Positions 30,852-39,936 are shown, numbered from the stretch's first letter. The stretch is 64,000 nucleotides of DNA from Serratia quinivorans (GCA_900457075.1 UGYN01000002.1:4898001-4962000); one strand, 5' to 3'. The notes: generated by a model from the sequence alone, not told the origin. Numbers and translations are program-made.

Positions 30852-30881
30852 AAGCCTGCAAATTTGCAGGCTTATTTTTTT
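30852..30881 (+). terminator. Terminator after the oxidoreductase pair
   Basis: Perfect 22-base palindrome AAGCCTGCAAATTTGCAGGC-TT followed by A and seven T on the plus strand; it lies between the convergent oxidoreductase and DUF1937 genes. Confidence 0.85.
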
Positions 30882-30898
30882 GGTCGTATTACAGAGAG

Positions 30899-31255
30899 TT
30901 ATTTAAATTCGTGCTCAACTTCTGACCACAGGCTTACTCGTTGATTGCGAGATTGATAGAACTCAATCTCTCGCTTGATGCCTGCACTGTTATCCCAGCC
31001 GGCAAGATCCAAAATAACCAACTCTTCCATCAAATCTAAAAACAGGGCGTCAACGGGAGCCCACATTTTACCAATCTCTGCCTTATCGGTCTTTGCCAAC
31101 TGCAAATTAATCGGGTGCGACATGGTTACCTGACTGAAAACCGCATGGCCCGCCTCGATGATGTTGGCAGCGACTTTGTTACAAGCCAGGAAACGCTCCT
31201 GGACTACATTCTCATCGGCATGGCTGTAGGGGCAGGCAAGGAATATCTTACGCAT
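30899..31255 (-). CDS. DUF1937 protein (nucleoside 2-deoxyribosyltransferase-like fold)
   Basis: 118-residue protein. It begins RKIFLACPYSHAD, with downstream segments MSHPINLQ, MWAPVDALFLDLMEELVILD and SAGIKREIEFY that match the DUF1937 family. This family is related in fold to nucleoside 2-deoxyribosyltransferases and MTH538-like proteins. Last gene of a minus-strand kinase-permease-DUF1937 unit, with 68 bp to the permease stop. Role in the pathway unknown; an activity on a nucleotide-linked or N-glycosidic substrate is only a guess from the fold. Confidence 0.72.
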   Translation of the reverse strand: MRKIFLACPYSHADENVVQERFLACNKVAANIIEAGHAVFSQVTMSHPINLQLAKTDKAEIGKMWAPVDALFLDLMEELVILDLAGWDNSAGIKREIEFYQSRNQRVSLWSEVEHEFK

Positions 31256-31323
31256 GGTGACCTCATAGACTTAAAATAAAGCTGCGCCTTGGGAAGGCAC
31301 AGCAAGGGAATAAAATAGGGGGA

Positions 31324-32571
31324 TTAAATGGTTTGAGGGACGGCCGGTCGATCGTTTTGTACCGCGTCCTCTTCAACCTGATCGCGCTTTTCCATACGTT
31401 GCGCTTCCGGTACGGAAATGAAGATAGCGATGGCTACGGCAATGGCGCCGGCAAGAAATTTTCCGACCATAATTGGCAGGACCAGGGTCGGCTGGAAGTT
31501 AGCGGTAAAGGCCAAATGGTCGCCTAATGTGGCCTGGGCGCAGATACCAAAAGCCACGCATAACACTTTGTCACGGGCTCGCATATCTTTGAACAGGTGA
31601 TAGACGGCGATGATATTTGCCAGCACCATGACCATGCCAATGGCTCCAGCGTCGGTAAGCCGAAGTTGGCGGCCAATAAACTTCATCGGGCGCTGACAAT
31701 ATTTTTGGAACAGGTAACAAATCGGGAAGGTACCTGCCAGCATGATGCCGATATAACCGGCAATCTCAATGGCCCGATAAAGCTCTTTTTCGTCGGCGAA
31801 GAGGGGATCAAATACCCAACCGCCAAAGATTTTGCTAAACACGCCGGTGAAGTGCTGAATAATGCAGGCGGCCAGCACCATCTTGATAAAGGCATCCATA
31901 ATTTTGCCAAAGAACAGGAAGCATTTAACCATCCACAAGGTTCGGTATTTCAGTCCCAATGCCAACAGAATACAAAAAACAAACAGGGGCGAAAGCAGCT
32001 GTAAGGCATTGAAAAAGTCGATGCTCAGGTAATGGTTGGCGGGTGACGATGTGGAGATAATGTCCCTCACGGGAATATTATTGAAGGTGATGATCGTCAA
32101 TGAAATCAATACCCCAAACGGGATGCTGATCAAGCCTGCCATGGCGCCCAGGGCCAGATATTTGTGGTCTTTGGGTTGTAACATCACCAGACCGACCGGG
32201 ATCAAATAAACGATGCTGGCACCCGAGGTGTAGCCAATCAGCATCGCGGTGATCCATTGATCCCGGTTTGCGGCAATGGCGTCCGCCAACTGGTAGCCCC
32301 CCATATCAACGGCGATAATGGAAAGGGCGGCAATGGACGCATCCGATCCCATTGATTGGAACAGTGGGCCGACGGTGTAGGTAATGGCGTAAGAGAGGAT
32401 CGGGATCGCCGCCATAATACCGGCTTGTGCCAGAAATACGGGGCCAATCGAGTGGATACCATTGACGAACTCCTTGCCTAAGCCGCTTTCGGGTTTTATC
32501 ACCGATGCCATGGCACCGAGCAGGGTTCCGGCCATAATGATATAGATAATGATGTTGCCAATCTCAGACAT
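31324..32571 (-). CDS. EutH-like permease
   Basis: Polytopic membrane protein of 415 residues, homologous to the ethanolamine transporter EutH (about 408 residues). Shared features include the VDMGGYQLAD segment (EutH: CDMGGFFLAK), QPKDHKYLALGAMAGLISIP, and ATLGDHLAF near the C-terminus (EutH: ALGDHLGF). About ten hydrophobic spans are visible. The start at 32571 is chosen because GGAGG lies five bases upstream on the minus strand; an ATG at 32583 is alternative. No eut enzymes are present, so this is a EutH relative recruited to another small polar substrate, sitting 13-25 bp after the kinase gene. Confidence 0.85.
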   Translation of the reverse strand: MSEIGNIIIYIIMAGTLLGAMASVIKPESGLGKEFVNGIHSIGPVFLAQAGIMAAIPILSYAITYTVGPLFQSMGSDASIAALSIIAVDMGGYQLADAIAANRDQWITAMLIGYTSGASIVYLIPVGLVMLQPKDHKYLALGAMAGLISIPFGVLISLTIITFNNIPVRDIISTSSPANHYLSIDFFNALQLLSPLFVFCILLALGLKYRTLWMVKCFLFFGKIMDAFIKMVLAACIIQHFTGVFSKIFGGWVFDPLFADEKELYRAIEIAGYIGIMLAGTFPICYLFQKYCQRPMKFIGRQLRLTDAGAIGMVMVLANIIAVYHLFKDMRARDKVLCVAFGICAQATLGDHLAFTANFQPTLVLPIMVGKFLAGAIAVAIAIFISVPEAQRMEKRDQVEEDAVQNDRPAVPQTI

Positions 32572-32595
32572 AACTGCCTCCATTTTTCTTATTAT

Positions 32596-34038
32596 TTATT
32601 CGCTACGCAGATTGCGGGAACGGGAAATAATGTCCTTATATTTTGCAAAATAAGGGGACAGATCGCGTTCTGCAGGTTCAGTAGTAACGTGTTGTGTGCT
32701 GACGTTCATGGGGTGGGCATTACCTAACCCCTTGCGCGCCAATAAAGCGACGCCCTGGGCGGTAATTTCCCGGTTTGACGGAGTGACGATGCGTTTTTGG
32801 ATCAGGCTGGCCAGAAACTGTTTAAAGTAGAGATTTGCCGATAGGCCACCGTCCACAGAAATGGTGTCGCCAATGGGGCGAACTTTGTCCATGGCGTAGA
32901 TCACCTCGGCTGAGCGCATGGCGATCCCTTCAAGAATGGATTGCAGCATATCTTTGCGTTCGGTTTCGAGCGACAACCCGGCCCAGAGACCCGCAGCGGA
33001 GCGATCCCAATATGGGCAGCCCAACCCGGAGAGCGCAGGGATGAATGCCAATCCACGAGCAATAGCCGGTTGATCCGGGAAGTCTGAGAACTCCTCGATA
33101 TCACTGTACAAGCCGATCTTTTTGGCCCAGTTGATGGCTGATGCCGCGTTATAGACGCCGCCATCCAGGCCATAGAGCGGGGGTTCACCCGGTAATTTCC
33201 AACATAGCGTCGGCAATAGACCCGAACCCTGCGCATCGGGCACCACGGTACCGGTAATAGACTGCAAAAATGCGCCAGTACCGAAAGTGATTTTCATCTG
33301 GCCGGGTTGCAGGCAGCCATGGCCATAGGTACCGGCGAATTGATCGACGATGCAGGCGGTCAATGGCGTGGTATTGCCAGAGCAAGTCACATCGCCAAAG
33401 TGGCCGATATTATCCCGAATTTCTGGCAATGCGGCGATTGGAACACCAAAAATCCGGCACAGTTCCTCATCCCATTGCAGGGTGTGAATATTGAACAGCG
33501 AAGTCCTGGAGGCTGAGTTGTAGTCCGTGACATGAGTGCCGCACAGATGGAACATGAAAAAACTGTCCATGGTGCCAAGCCGTAACTGACCGCGGCGGGA
33601 AAGCTCGTCGGCACCGGGCACATTGCGCATAATCCAACCCAGCTTACTGCCTGAGAAATAGGTATCCAGTGGCAAGCCGGTTTTTGCTCGAACGGTTTCC
33701 TCTACACCTTCGGCTCGCAGACGGCGGAGAACGGATTCAGTTCGCTGGTCTTGCCAAATAATGGCGTTATATAGCGGTAAACCGCTCTGCGCATCCCAGG
33801 CAACAACGCTCTCTCCCTGATGAGCCAAACCCATAGCATCGACGACGCCACACTGGCTGAGACAGGTTCGTATGTTGCGCAGGATCTCCATCGGGTCATG
33901 TTCAACCCAACCCAGATTGGGCGTTAGCTGTTTATGCGCGATGGCGGCGGGGGAAAAGTGTTTCCCATCCTCGCCGAACACCACGACGCGTGTTCCGGTT
34001 GTTCCTTGGTCAATGGCTGCATAGCGTTGGTTCAGCAT
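32596..34038 (-). CDS. FGGY-family kinase, glycerol-kinase-like with altered substrate site
   Basis: 480 residues. It aligns well with GlpK: AIDQGTTGTRVVVF (ATP-binding phosphate 1), GWVEHDPMEIL, DTYFSGSKLGWIM and FGTGAFLQ. GlpK contacts glycerol with Arg83, Glu84, Tyr135 and Asp245. Here the Glu (residue 76), the Tyr in DTYFSGSK and the Asp in VDQFAG remain, but the Arg is Gly75 (HQGES against GlpK NQRET). Loss of that arginine suggests a substrate related to but different from glycerol. The start at 34038 follows GAGGG. Divergent from the DeoR-type regulator gene. Confidence 0.86.
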   Translation of the reverse strand: MLNQRYAAIDQGTTGTRVVVFGEDGKHFSPAAIAHKQLTPNLGWVEHDPMEILRNIRTCLSQCGVVDAMGLAHQGESVVAWDAQSGLPLYNAIIWQDQRTESVLRRLRAEGVEETVRAKTGLPLDTYFSGSKLGWIMRNVPGADELSRRGQLRLGTMDSFFMFHLCGTHVTDYNSASRTSLFNIHTLQWDEELCRIFGVPIAALPEIRDNIGHFGDVTCSGNTTPLTACIVDQFAGTYGHGCLQPGQMKITFGTGAFLQSITGTVVPDAQGSGLLPTLCWKLPGEPPLYGLDGGVYNAASAINWAKKIGLYSDIEEFSDFPDQPAIARGLAFIPALSGLGCPYWDRSAAGLWAGLSLETERKDMLQSILEGIAMRSAEVIYAMDKVRPIGDTISVDGGLSANLYFKQFLASLIQKRIVTPSNREITAQGVALLARKGLGNAHPMNVSTQHVTTEPAERDLSPYFAKYKDIISRSRNLRSE

Positions 34039-34339
34039 AAAGCCCTCAGGTCTATTTGTGGTTTAGATGTTGTCATTGTGCCCGTTTATATTACTTATTA
34101 TCATTAAAGCACATTAAATCAACATTAAAATCACAACATTCGATTTAATTGTGACCAATATCGCGGTTTTTACTGATGCCAGTGTGGTTATGATGTGGTT
34201 GTTGCTGTGTTTTTGTGTGTGAAAGTTCAATAGGCTGTTGCTTCATGGTTGGAGTTGGTGAACAATTGCCAACTAAGCAATGAAAAACCCTTAAATCCAC
34301 AATTTTTATCATGTTAAATGCAGCGAGATGGGTTAGAAG
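34039..34339. promoter_or_regulatory. Divergent kinase/regulator control region
   Basis: 301 bp, AT-rich. The minus-strand motif TTGTGATTTTAATGTTG (34120-34136) is flanked by further AATGTK repeats between 34110 and 34140, close to the kinase start, and resembles the tandem repeats at 28140-28188. A CRP half-site-like TGTGA occurs at about 34151. The half nearer to the regulator is rich in GTGTG/TTG words (about 34180-34230) without a clean palindrome. Confidence 0.45.
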
Positions 34340-35104
34340 ATGGATTATTCAAACGCACTAGAACGCAGAAACATCATTCTCGAAAAGTTGAAAACTAACG
34401 GGCAAGTCTTCGTCAATGAACTGGCTGATGATTTTAATGTTTCGCAGGAGACCATCCGCAGAGATCTCAATAAGCTTGAAGAACTCAAACACATCAAGAA
34501 AATCCATGGCGGGGCAGTCATCGCTCAGTTTGGGTTTGAGCTGGAGTTTAATCAGCGAGCCAGATTGGCTGAGGATGACAAAAAGGCCATAGCCGTTAAA
34601 GCTGCCGAATTGATCAAGCCCGGTGACTCACTGTTTATCGATTTTGGTACCACAACCTTAGAATTTGCCAAACAGATTGCCGGCATTAACCAGCTTACCG
34701 TTATCACCAATTCGCCGGTTATTGCCAACCTGTTTCATGAAAATACGACGATTGACCTGATTTTGATCGGCGGGCAATTTGGTCTGTCAAAAATGGAATG
34801 CATTGGGCCGGTGGCATTGCAGGGCATCAGCGCTTTCTATGCGGATTATGCGGTTATCGGCGCGGGTGCGGTGAGCCCTAAGGCCGGGGTGATGGATCAG
34901 GATTTGAACGAAGCGGCGATCGCCCGTCAGATGATCAAAAACAGCAACAAAACCATTGTTCTCGCCGATGGACATAAGCTGAATAACCATGCGACGGGCC
35001 TGGTCGCAGATTTAAAAGATATTTCGTGGTTGGTGACCAGCGATCCGGAGAAGAAATTGAAGAACCTGGTTTTCCCGGCCAATCTCCAGGTGATCGTCGC
35101 CTGA
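34340..35104 (+). CDS. DeoR/GlpR-family transcriptional regulator
   Basis: 254-residue regulator. The N-terminal DeoR helix-turn-helix is FVNELADDFNVSQETIRRDL followed by HGGAV. The C-terminal sugar-phosphate sensing domain has FIDFGTTTLEFAKQI, TNSPVIANL and LADGHKL. Members usually repress a neighbouring catabolic operon and are released by a phosphorylated intermediate, which fits the product of the divergent kinase. It probably controls the kinase-permease-DUF1937 unit and the oxidoreductase pair (inference). Confidence 0.88.
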   Translation: MDYSNALERRNIILEKLKTNGQVFVNELADDFNVSQETIRRDLNKLEELKHIKKIHGGAVIAQFGFELEFNQRARLAEDDKKAIAVKAAELIKPGDSLFIDFGTTTLEFAKQIAGINQLTVITNSPVIANLFHENTTIDLILIGGQFGLSKMECIGPVALQGISAFYADYAVIGAGAVSPKAGVMDQDLNEAAIARQMIKNSNKTIVLADGHKLNNHATGLVADLKDISWLVTSDPEKKLKNLVFPANLQVIVA

Positions 35105-35118
35105 CGGCAAAGATAAAC

Positions 35119-35149
35119 AACCATGCCGGTCAACGTGACCGGCATGGTT
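35119..35149 (+). terminator. Long hairpin after the DeoR-type gene
   Basis: Perfect 14-bp stem AACCATGCCGGTCA / TGACCGGCATGGTT with a 3-base loop. The T tract is weak (TTATATTG). It sits between convergent deoR-type and yciU genes and marks the right boundary of the accessory locus. Confidence 0.6.
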
Positions 35150-35168
35150 TATATTGATGTATGCGCTG

Positions 35169-35492
35169 TTACTCTTTCCACAGAATGTGACAAAGCTTGT
35201 GGTCTTTCTCACGGCACAGTAACACGCGGGCAAACACGTCATTGATCGGTTCGCCATCGCTGTCCGCCAGGCCAATCACCACTTCGGCGAAAAAGTCCGG
35301 GTTCAGGTCAAAGTCCACATGTTCTGACCAGTCTTCCGCCGGGTCATACAGTTCTGCGCCGCCGCGCTCCTCAAACTGCAGGTTGAACAGCAGAATATCC
35401 GCCGGATCCAGATTGTCGCCGGCCAACTCCAAAAAGATGTCGTAAGCCTGTTCCAGCGTTTCGTCTTCAGTAAGGCGGTTATTCAAATCCAT
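35169..35492 (-). CDS. yciU: YciU family protein (UPF0263/DUF440)
   Basis: Acidic protein of 107 residues (E. coli YciU 109), putative double-stranded-DNA mimic family of unknown cellular role. Conserved features are [34 protein letters not shown] and the C-terminal [10 protein letters not shown]. Downstream of clsA in the same direction, as in E. coli. Here oppF and yciU are separated by the 7-kb catabolic locus instead of being neighbours. Confidence 0.9.
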   Translation of the reverse strand: MDLNNRLTEDETLEQAYDIFLELAGDNLDPADILLFNLQFEERGGAELYDPAEDWSEHVDFDLNPDFFAEVVIGLADSDGEPINDVFARVLLCREKDHKLCHILWKE

Positions 35493-35524
35493 AATTAAAT
35501 CCCGATAACAAATGATTCCTCATT

Positions 35525-35726
35525 ATACCCTATGAATTTCAAGTTGCAGCTAGGCGACCAGCTCATTCATCCTCAGGCGCTTACTTAAATAAGTAACTGG
35601 GGGTGACAAATCTGCCGGGAGCCGATTTGAACGCTGCTTGCAGCGGCCCCGAAGGGGGGTGGCCCATGGACGGGCCACATAACCGAGTGCAGGTAACAAC
35701 GCTGCAACTTGAAAGGCGACGGGTAT
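35525..35726. repeat. Palindrome-ended miniature element between clsA and yciU
   Basis: 202-bp non-coding element bounded by 26-bp imperfect inverted repeats, 20 of 26 matching: ATACCC then TTTCAAGTTGCAGC at the left (35525-35550), and its reverse complement at 35701-35726. The interior is GC-rich with shorter palindromes (GGCCC...GGGCC). It resembles the palindromic MITE-like elements scattered in intergenic regions of Serratia and Yersinia genomes (recognised from the end sequence, not from a search). It can fold into a long RNA hairpin within the clsA-yciU transcript. Confidence 0.65.
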
Positions 35727-35747
35727 GAAGCATGCCCGTTACGGCGT

Positions 35748-37208
35748 TTATAACAGCGGGCTGAAAAAGTAGAACAGGCGCTCAACAATACGGTGCCAAA
35801 AAGGCCGTTTCTGCCACTCTGCGGCATTCAATAACTGCGAGCGAGCAATATAGTCGTCCTGCACGCAGGCCAGATCGCTACCGAAACCGTCATCGTCAAT
35901 CACCAGGGTAATTTCAAAGTTCAACCACAGGCTGCGCATATCCAGATTCACCGTGCCGACCAGGCTGAGCTGGCCATCAACCAGTACGCTTTTGGTATGC
36001 AGCAGGCCGTCTTCAAACTGATAGATGCGTACGCCAGCCTCCAGAAGTTCGGAGAAGAAAGAGCGACTGGCCCAACGGACCATCGTTGAATCGTTATCGC
36101 GTGGGACAATGATGCTGACTTCAACCCCGCGCAGGGCGGCGGTGCAAATCGCATGCAGTAAATCGTCGCTGGGTACGAAGTAGGGGGTGGTCATGATCAA
36201 CTGTTCACGTGCTGAGTAAACCGCAGTCAGCAACGCCTGGTGGATCATTTCTTCCGGGAACCCGGGGCCAGAGGCGATAACCTGAATAGTGTGGCCGCTT
36301 TCCTGTTCGAACGGCATGATATTGACGTCCGGCGGCGGCGGCAGGATCCGTTTACCGGTTTCAATCTCCCAGTCACAGGCATAAACGATGCCCATGGTAC
36401 TGGCGACCGGGCCTTCCATACGGGCCATCAAATCGATCCACTGACCGACCCCGGCATCCTGTTTGAAATAGCGTGGGTCGACCATGTTCATACTGCCGGT
36501 GTAGGCAATATAGTTGTCAATCAGCACCACTTTACGGTGCTGACGCAAATCCATTCGGCGCAGGAATACGCGGAACAGGTTTACCTTGAGCGCCTCCACC
36601 ACCTCGATACCGGCATTGCGCATCATGCCAGGATAGGGGCTGCGGAAGAACTGCAAACTACCGGCAGAGTCCAGCATCAGGCGGCAATGTACGCCACGGC
36701 GTGCAGCGGCCATCAGCGATTCGGCCACCTGATCGACCAACCCGCCGGGCTGCCAAATGTAAAACACCATCTCTATATTATGGCGTGCCAGCTCAATATC
36801 ACGGATCAGCGCCTTCAGCGTTGCATCGGTAGTGGTGAGTAACTGGAGTTGGTTGCCCTTAACGCCATCGATGCCCTGACGGCGATCGCAGAGTTGGAAC
36901 AGGGGTCTGGCGACCTCGCTGTAATCGGTGGCGAAGATGCGCTGGCTCTCTTTTAACTCGCTCAGCCAGCGTGCGGTAGAAGGCCACATGGCCTTGGCGC
37001 GTTCGGCACGCCGTTTGCCCAGATGTAATTCACCAAAAGATAAATAAGCCACAATACCGAACAGCGGCAGAATATAGATCACCAGCAGCCAGGCCATAGC
37101 GGAAGGTACGGCGCGGCGTTTCATCAGAATACGCAGTGTCACACCAGCGATAAGCAGCCAGTAACCGAACACCATGAGCCAACTGATTACGGTATAAAAT
37201 GTTGTCAT
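35748..37208 (-). CDS. clsA: Cardiolipin synthase A
   Basis: ClsA condenses two phosphatidylglycerols into cardiolipin at the inner membrane. It has 486 residues, the same as E. coli, with the start at 37208 ([15 protein letters not shown]); an upstream ATG at 37256 is not conserved. Two N-terminal membrane spans are followed by two phospholipase-D HKD motifs: [19 protein letters not shown] and [20 protein letters not shown]. The C-terminus FYFFSPLL is typical. Confidence 0.96.
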   Translation of the reverse strand: MTTFYTVISWLMVFGYWLLIAGVTLRILMKRRAVPSAMAWLLVIYILPLFGIVAYLSFGELHLGKRRAERAKAMWPSTARWLSELKESQRIFATDYSEVARPLFQLCDRRQGIDGVKGNQLQLLTTTDATLKALIRDIELARHNIEMVFYIWQPGGLVDQVAESLMAAARRGVHCRLMLDSAGSLQFFRSPYPGMMRNAGIEVVEALKVNLFRVFLRRMDLRQHRKVVLIDNYIAYTGSMNMVDPRYFKQDAGVGQWIDLMARMEGPVASTMGIVYACDWEIETGKRILPPPPDVNIMPFEQESGHTIQVIASGPGFPEEMIHQALLTAVYSAREQLIMTTPYFVPSDDLLHAICTAALRGVEVSIIVPRDNDSTMVRWASRSFFSELLEAGVRIYQFEDGLLHTKSVLVDGQLSLVGTVNLDMRSLWLNFEITLVIDDDGFGSDLACVQDDYIARSQLLNAAEWQKRPFWHRIVERLFYFFSPLL

Positions 37209-37460
37209 AAAGGCGAAAAATCCCGTTCGCAAACCACCAACGATGAGTGTACGCACAGAACGCTAAAGGGGAAACCTTTTCTCGGCGCTTATGTTGCAAA
37301 AATATGATTGGCTTAAGGCACTTGCTGTAAACAAAAAAACATTTTGGCGCGGAAGGCGCGTCGCCCAGCCGGATTAAAATACGCTGAACTGTGGCTTGGA
37401 TCCTGTAATGAAAGGACTATAATGCCCGCCGTTGGCATTTGACGAATGAGTGACAAAACG

Positions 37461-37637
37461 ATGAGACGCAGTAGAAACGAGGTGGGCCGCTGGCGGATGC
37501 TGCGGCAGAGTCAGCGCCGCAGGCATCGCTGGTTGGAACGCCAGTCTTGCAGCAATCGGCATATTATTCGGGTGCGTCGTCGCCTGGATGACCAGCACCG
37601 GCGTTCATTGCTGTTTGTGGTGGCCTACGAGTGGTAA
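37461..37637 (+). CDS. yciY: Small basic protein YciY
   Basis: 58-residue very basic protein beginning MRRSRNEVGRWRMLRQSQRR, matching E. coli YciY (57 residues, MKRSRTEVGRWRMQRQ) in sequence and in position next to clsA. The function is unknown. A start at 37446 would add five residues (MSDKT); the 37461 start aligns with the homologue. A strong terminator follows. Confidence 0.8.
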   Translation: MRRSRNEVGRWRMLRQSQRRRHRWLERQSCSNRHIIRVRRRLDDQHRRSLLFVVAYEW

Positions 37638-37640
37638 AAC

Positions 37641-37670
37641 AAAAACAGTCCCCAAGGGGACTGTTTTTGT
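37641..37670 (+). terminator. Bidirectional terminator between yciY and the Dps-like gene
   Basis: 14-bp stem CAAAAACAGTCCCC / GGGGACTGTTTTTG with an AA loop; T runs occur on both strands, serving the convergent yciY and dps-like genes. Confidence 0.85.
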
Positions 37671-37684
37671 TAGCTGGGTTGTGA

Positions 37685-38176
37685 TTATTTCCCCAGATAG
37701 GCGTTAAGCATCCAAACCTGTTTTTCCTGTTCTTTGATGTAGTCGCTCATCAGTGAAGCCGTACCTTCATCCCCCGCATCGGCGGCCAGCGTCAACAACT
37801 CGCGCTGCTGTTGCAGCAGCACCGAATAGCCGTGCAGCAAACCACCCAACGTGCCTTTATCGTCGGTGACATTAGTGTCTTCCTTGATATCAGACGTTTT
37901 CAGATAATCGCTAAACGCATGGCGCGGCTGCGAGCCCAGAGTCAGAATACGCTCTGCCAGCTCATCAACCTTGGTCAGCAGATCGTTATAGGTTTCTTCA
38001 AATTTGACGTGCAGTTCAAAGAAATGCGGGCCGGAAATATTCCAGTGGTAGCCGCGCACGTTCATATACAGCACCTGATAATTTGCCAACAGCGCATTCA
38101 ACGCTTCCGAGAGTTTTGCCGATTGTTTACTGTCCAGGCCGATATGGTTTTTCGCTGCTTTCTTCGTCGTTGCCAT
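37685..38176 (-). CDS. dps: Dps/ferritin-like DNA-protection protein
   Basis: 163-residue ferritin-like protein. The Dps ferroxidase residues are in YHWNISGPHFFELHVKFEETYNDL (His, His, Asp/Glu spacing as in Dps). A Lys-rich N-terminus (ATTKKAAKN) is like the DNA-binding tail of Dps. Dps oxidises Fe(II) with H2O2 and coats DNA in stationary phase. Whether this is the main dps orthologue (in E. coli near glnH) or a second paralogue cannot be decided from one window; its location beside yciY suggests a lineage-specific copy. Confidence 0.82.
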   Translation of the reverse strand: MATTKKAAKNHIGLDSKQSAKLSEALNALLANYQVLYMNVRGYHWNISGPHFFELHVKFEETYNDLLTKVDELAERILTLGSQPRHAFSDYLKTSDIKEDTNVTDDKGTLGGLLHGYSVLLQQQRELLTLAADAGDEGTASLMSDYIKEQEKQVWMLNAYLGK

Positions 38177-38372
38177 AATAATCTTCTCCTGATTATTTGA
38201 TTCGATGATTTACACAATATCCATAACAAACACAGTAACCGGATTTATCGAAGGGTTAAAGACGATCAAAAGCATCAATGCAATTGCTGAAACCGATAAC
38301 GATAAATCCGACAAGCAAATTGCCCATTCAGTGTAAGCAGAATGCGTTAACAACAACAGCGGCTTGGTATCA

Positions 38373-39845
38373 TTACTTGCCTAAGACCAATTTTGCCACG
38401 CCGGCGCTTAGCGCCATCAGTAATGCTGCTGCAATCAACACCGCGATAAATGCTCGGTCGAAAGCCAGCCGAGCCAGTTGTCTCAGTTGTTCAGCCTGTT
38501 CGACAGCCAGATTGGCAGCCAGCCGCAGGGCTTCATCAATGCTGTCGTAAGCGACATCGCCCACCGGCAAATTGTCGGGTAACACCAGGCTGTGGCTATA
38601 GATGGCGGTCATCAATCCACCCAGCAAGGTAATACCGAGCACGCCACCCAGCTCATAGGACACATCCTCGATCGAGGCAGCCATACCGGATTTTTCTTCC
38701 GGAGCGTTGAGCATGATGGCGGTCGACGCGGCGGTAATGGCACCACCGATGCCAAAACCGGCTATAAACAGACAAACCAACTGCGACATCAGGCTGTTCT
38801 GGTAAAGCAGGGCCAGCCCGGCAATGCCCAGGCCGGTCAGGAACAATCCACCGAATATCATGTTGCGCTCGCCGTAACGCGGCAGCAGTAAACCGGCCAG
38901 CGGACCGGCCAGTGCGGAGGCCACCGGGATCGGCAGAATAAACAGCGCGGCCTGTAATGGGCTCAGCTCAAGCACCAGTTGCAGGCGTTGAGTCAGTACC
39001 AGTTCAACACCGACTAGCGCAACCATCGACACCAGAGCCACGCCGACGCCGCCGGCAAACAGCCGATTCTGAAATAGTGAGAAGTCGATCATCGGGTAAC
39101 GGGCCAGACGCTGTCGACGAACAAACAGCCAGAGCGACAAAATGCCAATGGTGGCGGCGATTGCCAGCGCAGAAATGGAGGGCGTTGTTTTGCTCAGCTC
39201 CTTCAGGGCATAGATGCTACCCACCAGACCGGCCATGATCTGCACTGATCCGATGATATCGTAAGGGCGCTTATTTTCCCCACCGCAGTGCGGTATCAAT
39301 CGCCAGGCCAGCGGCAGCACCACCATGACGACAGGGACGTTGATCAAAAATACCGATCCCCACCAGAAATACTCCAGCAAGACTCCACCGACCACCGGGC
39401 CGATAGCGGCACCACCGGACGCGACTGCGGCCCAAATGCCAATCGCCAGGGCGCGTTCACGTTCGTCGGTAAACACATGGCGGACAATGGACAGGGTTGC
39501 CGGCATCATCATCGCTGCACCTACCGCAAGAAATACGCGGGCGGCGATCAGCCATTGGGCTGAAGGAGAAAAGGCGGCACAAAGGGAGGCGACGGCAAAC
39601 ACCGGCAATCCAGCCATAAACAGCCGTTTATGACCAATGCGATCGCTCAGCATGCCCGCACCGGGCAGTAAACCGGCGACCACTAGCGGGTAGGCATTCA
39701 CAATCCATAATTTTTGCGAGGCGCTGGCGTCCAGCGCCTGGGTCAGCCGTGGCAATGCGGTGTATAGCACCGTCATATCGATAATGATCAAAAATAGCGC
39801 GCTGGAGATCATTGCCAGGATCAACCAGCGGTTGTTTGCGTGCAT
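38373..39845 (-). CDS. smvA: SmvA/QacA-like 14-TM MFS drug efflux transporter
   Basis: 490-residue major facilitator protein of the DHA2 (14-span) group. The first span has an Asp typical of cationic-drug pumps (LFLIIIDMTVLYTALPRL), motif A is GMLSDRIGHKRLF, and motif C-like is GPVVGGVLLEYFWW. SmvA-type pumps export methyl viologen and cationic biocides such as chlorhexidine. The start is set at the ATG at 39845 (MHANNRWLILAMI); earlier in-frame starts at 39887 and 39968 would overlap the divergent promoter. Divergent from the TetR-type gene. Confidence 0.85.
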   Translation of the reverse strand: MHANNRWLILAMISSALFLIIIDMTVLYTALPRLTQALDASASQKLWIVNAYPLVVAGLLPGAGMLSDRIGHKRLFMAGLPVFAVASLCAAFSPSAQWLIAARVFLAVGAAMMMPATLSIVRHVFTDERERALAIGIWAAVASGGAAIGPVVGGVLLEYFWWGSVFLINVPVVMVVLPLAWRLIPHCGGENKRPYDIIGSVQIMAGLVGSIYALKELSKTTPSISALAIAATIGILSLWLFVRRQRLARYPMIDFSLFQNRLFAGGVGVALVSMVALVGVELVLTQRLQLVLELSPLQAALFILPIPVASALAGPLAGLLLPRYGERNMIFGGLFLTGLGIAGLALLYQNSLMSQLVCLFIAGFGIGGAITAASTAIMLNAPEEKSGMAASIEDVSYELGGVLGITLLGGLMTAIYSHSLVLPDNLPVGDVAYDSIDEALRLAANLAVEQAEQLRQLARLAFDRAFIAVLIAAALLMALSAGVAKLVLGK

Positions 39846-39936
39846 AATATTATTCCAAAAAAGCAGGCGACGCGGATGCGTTGCCATAAGGTCACCACCC
39901 GAACGCGCCGGGTGGTATACTGGCGTAATATATATC

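Noticed and set aside
31324..32571. A full ethanolamine utilisation (eut) operon
   Set aside because: Only a EutH relative is present; no ammonia lyase, microcompartment shell or EutR gene occurs nearby.
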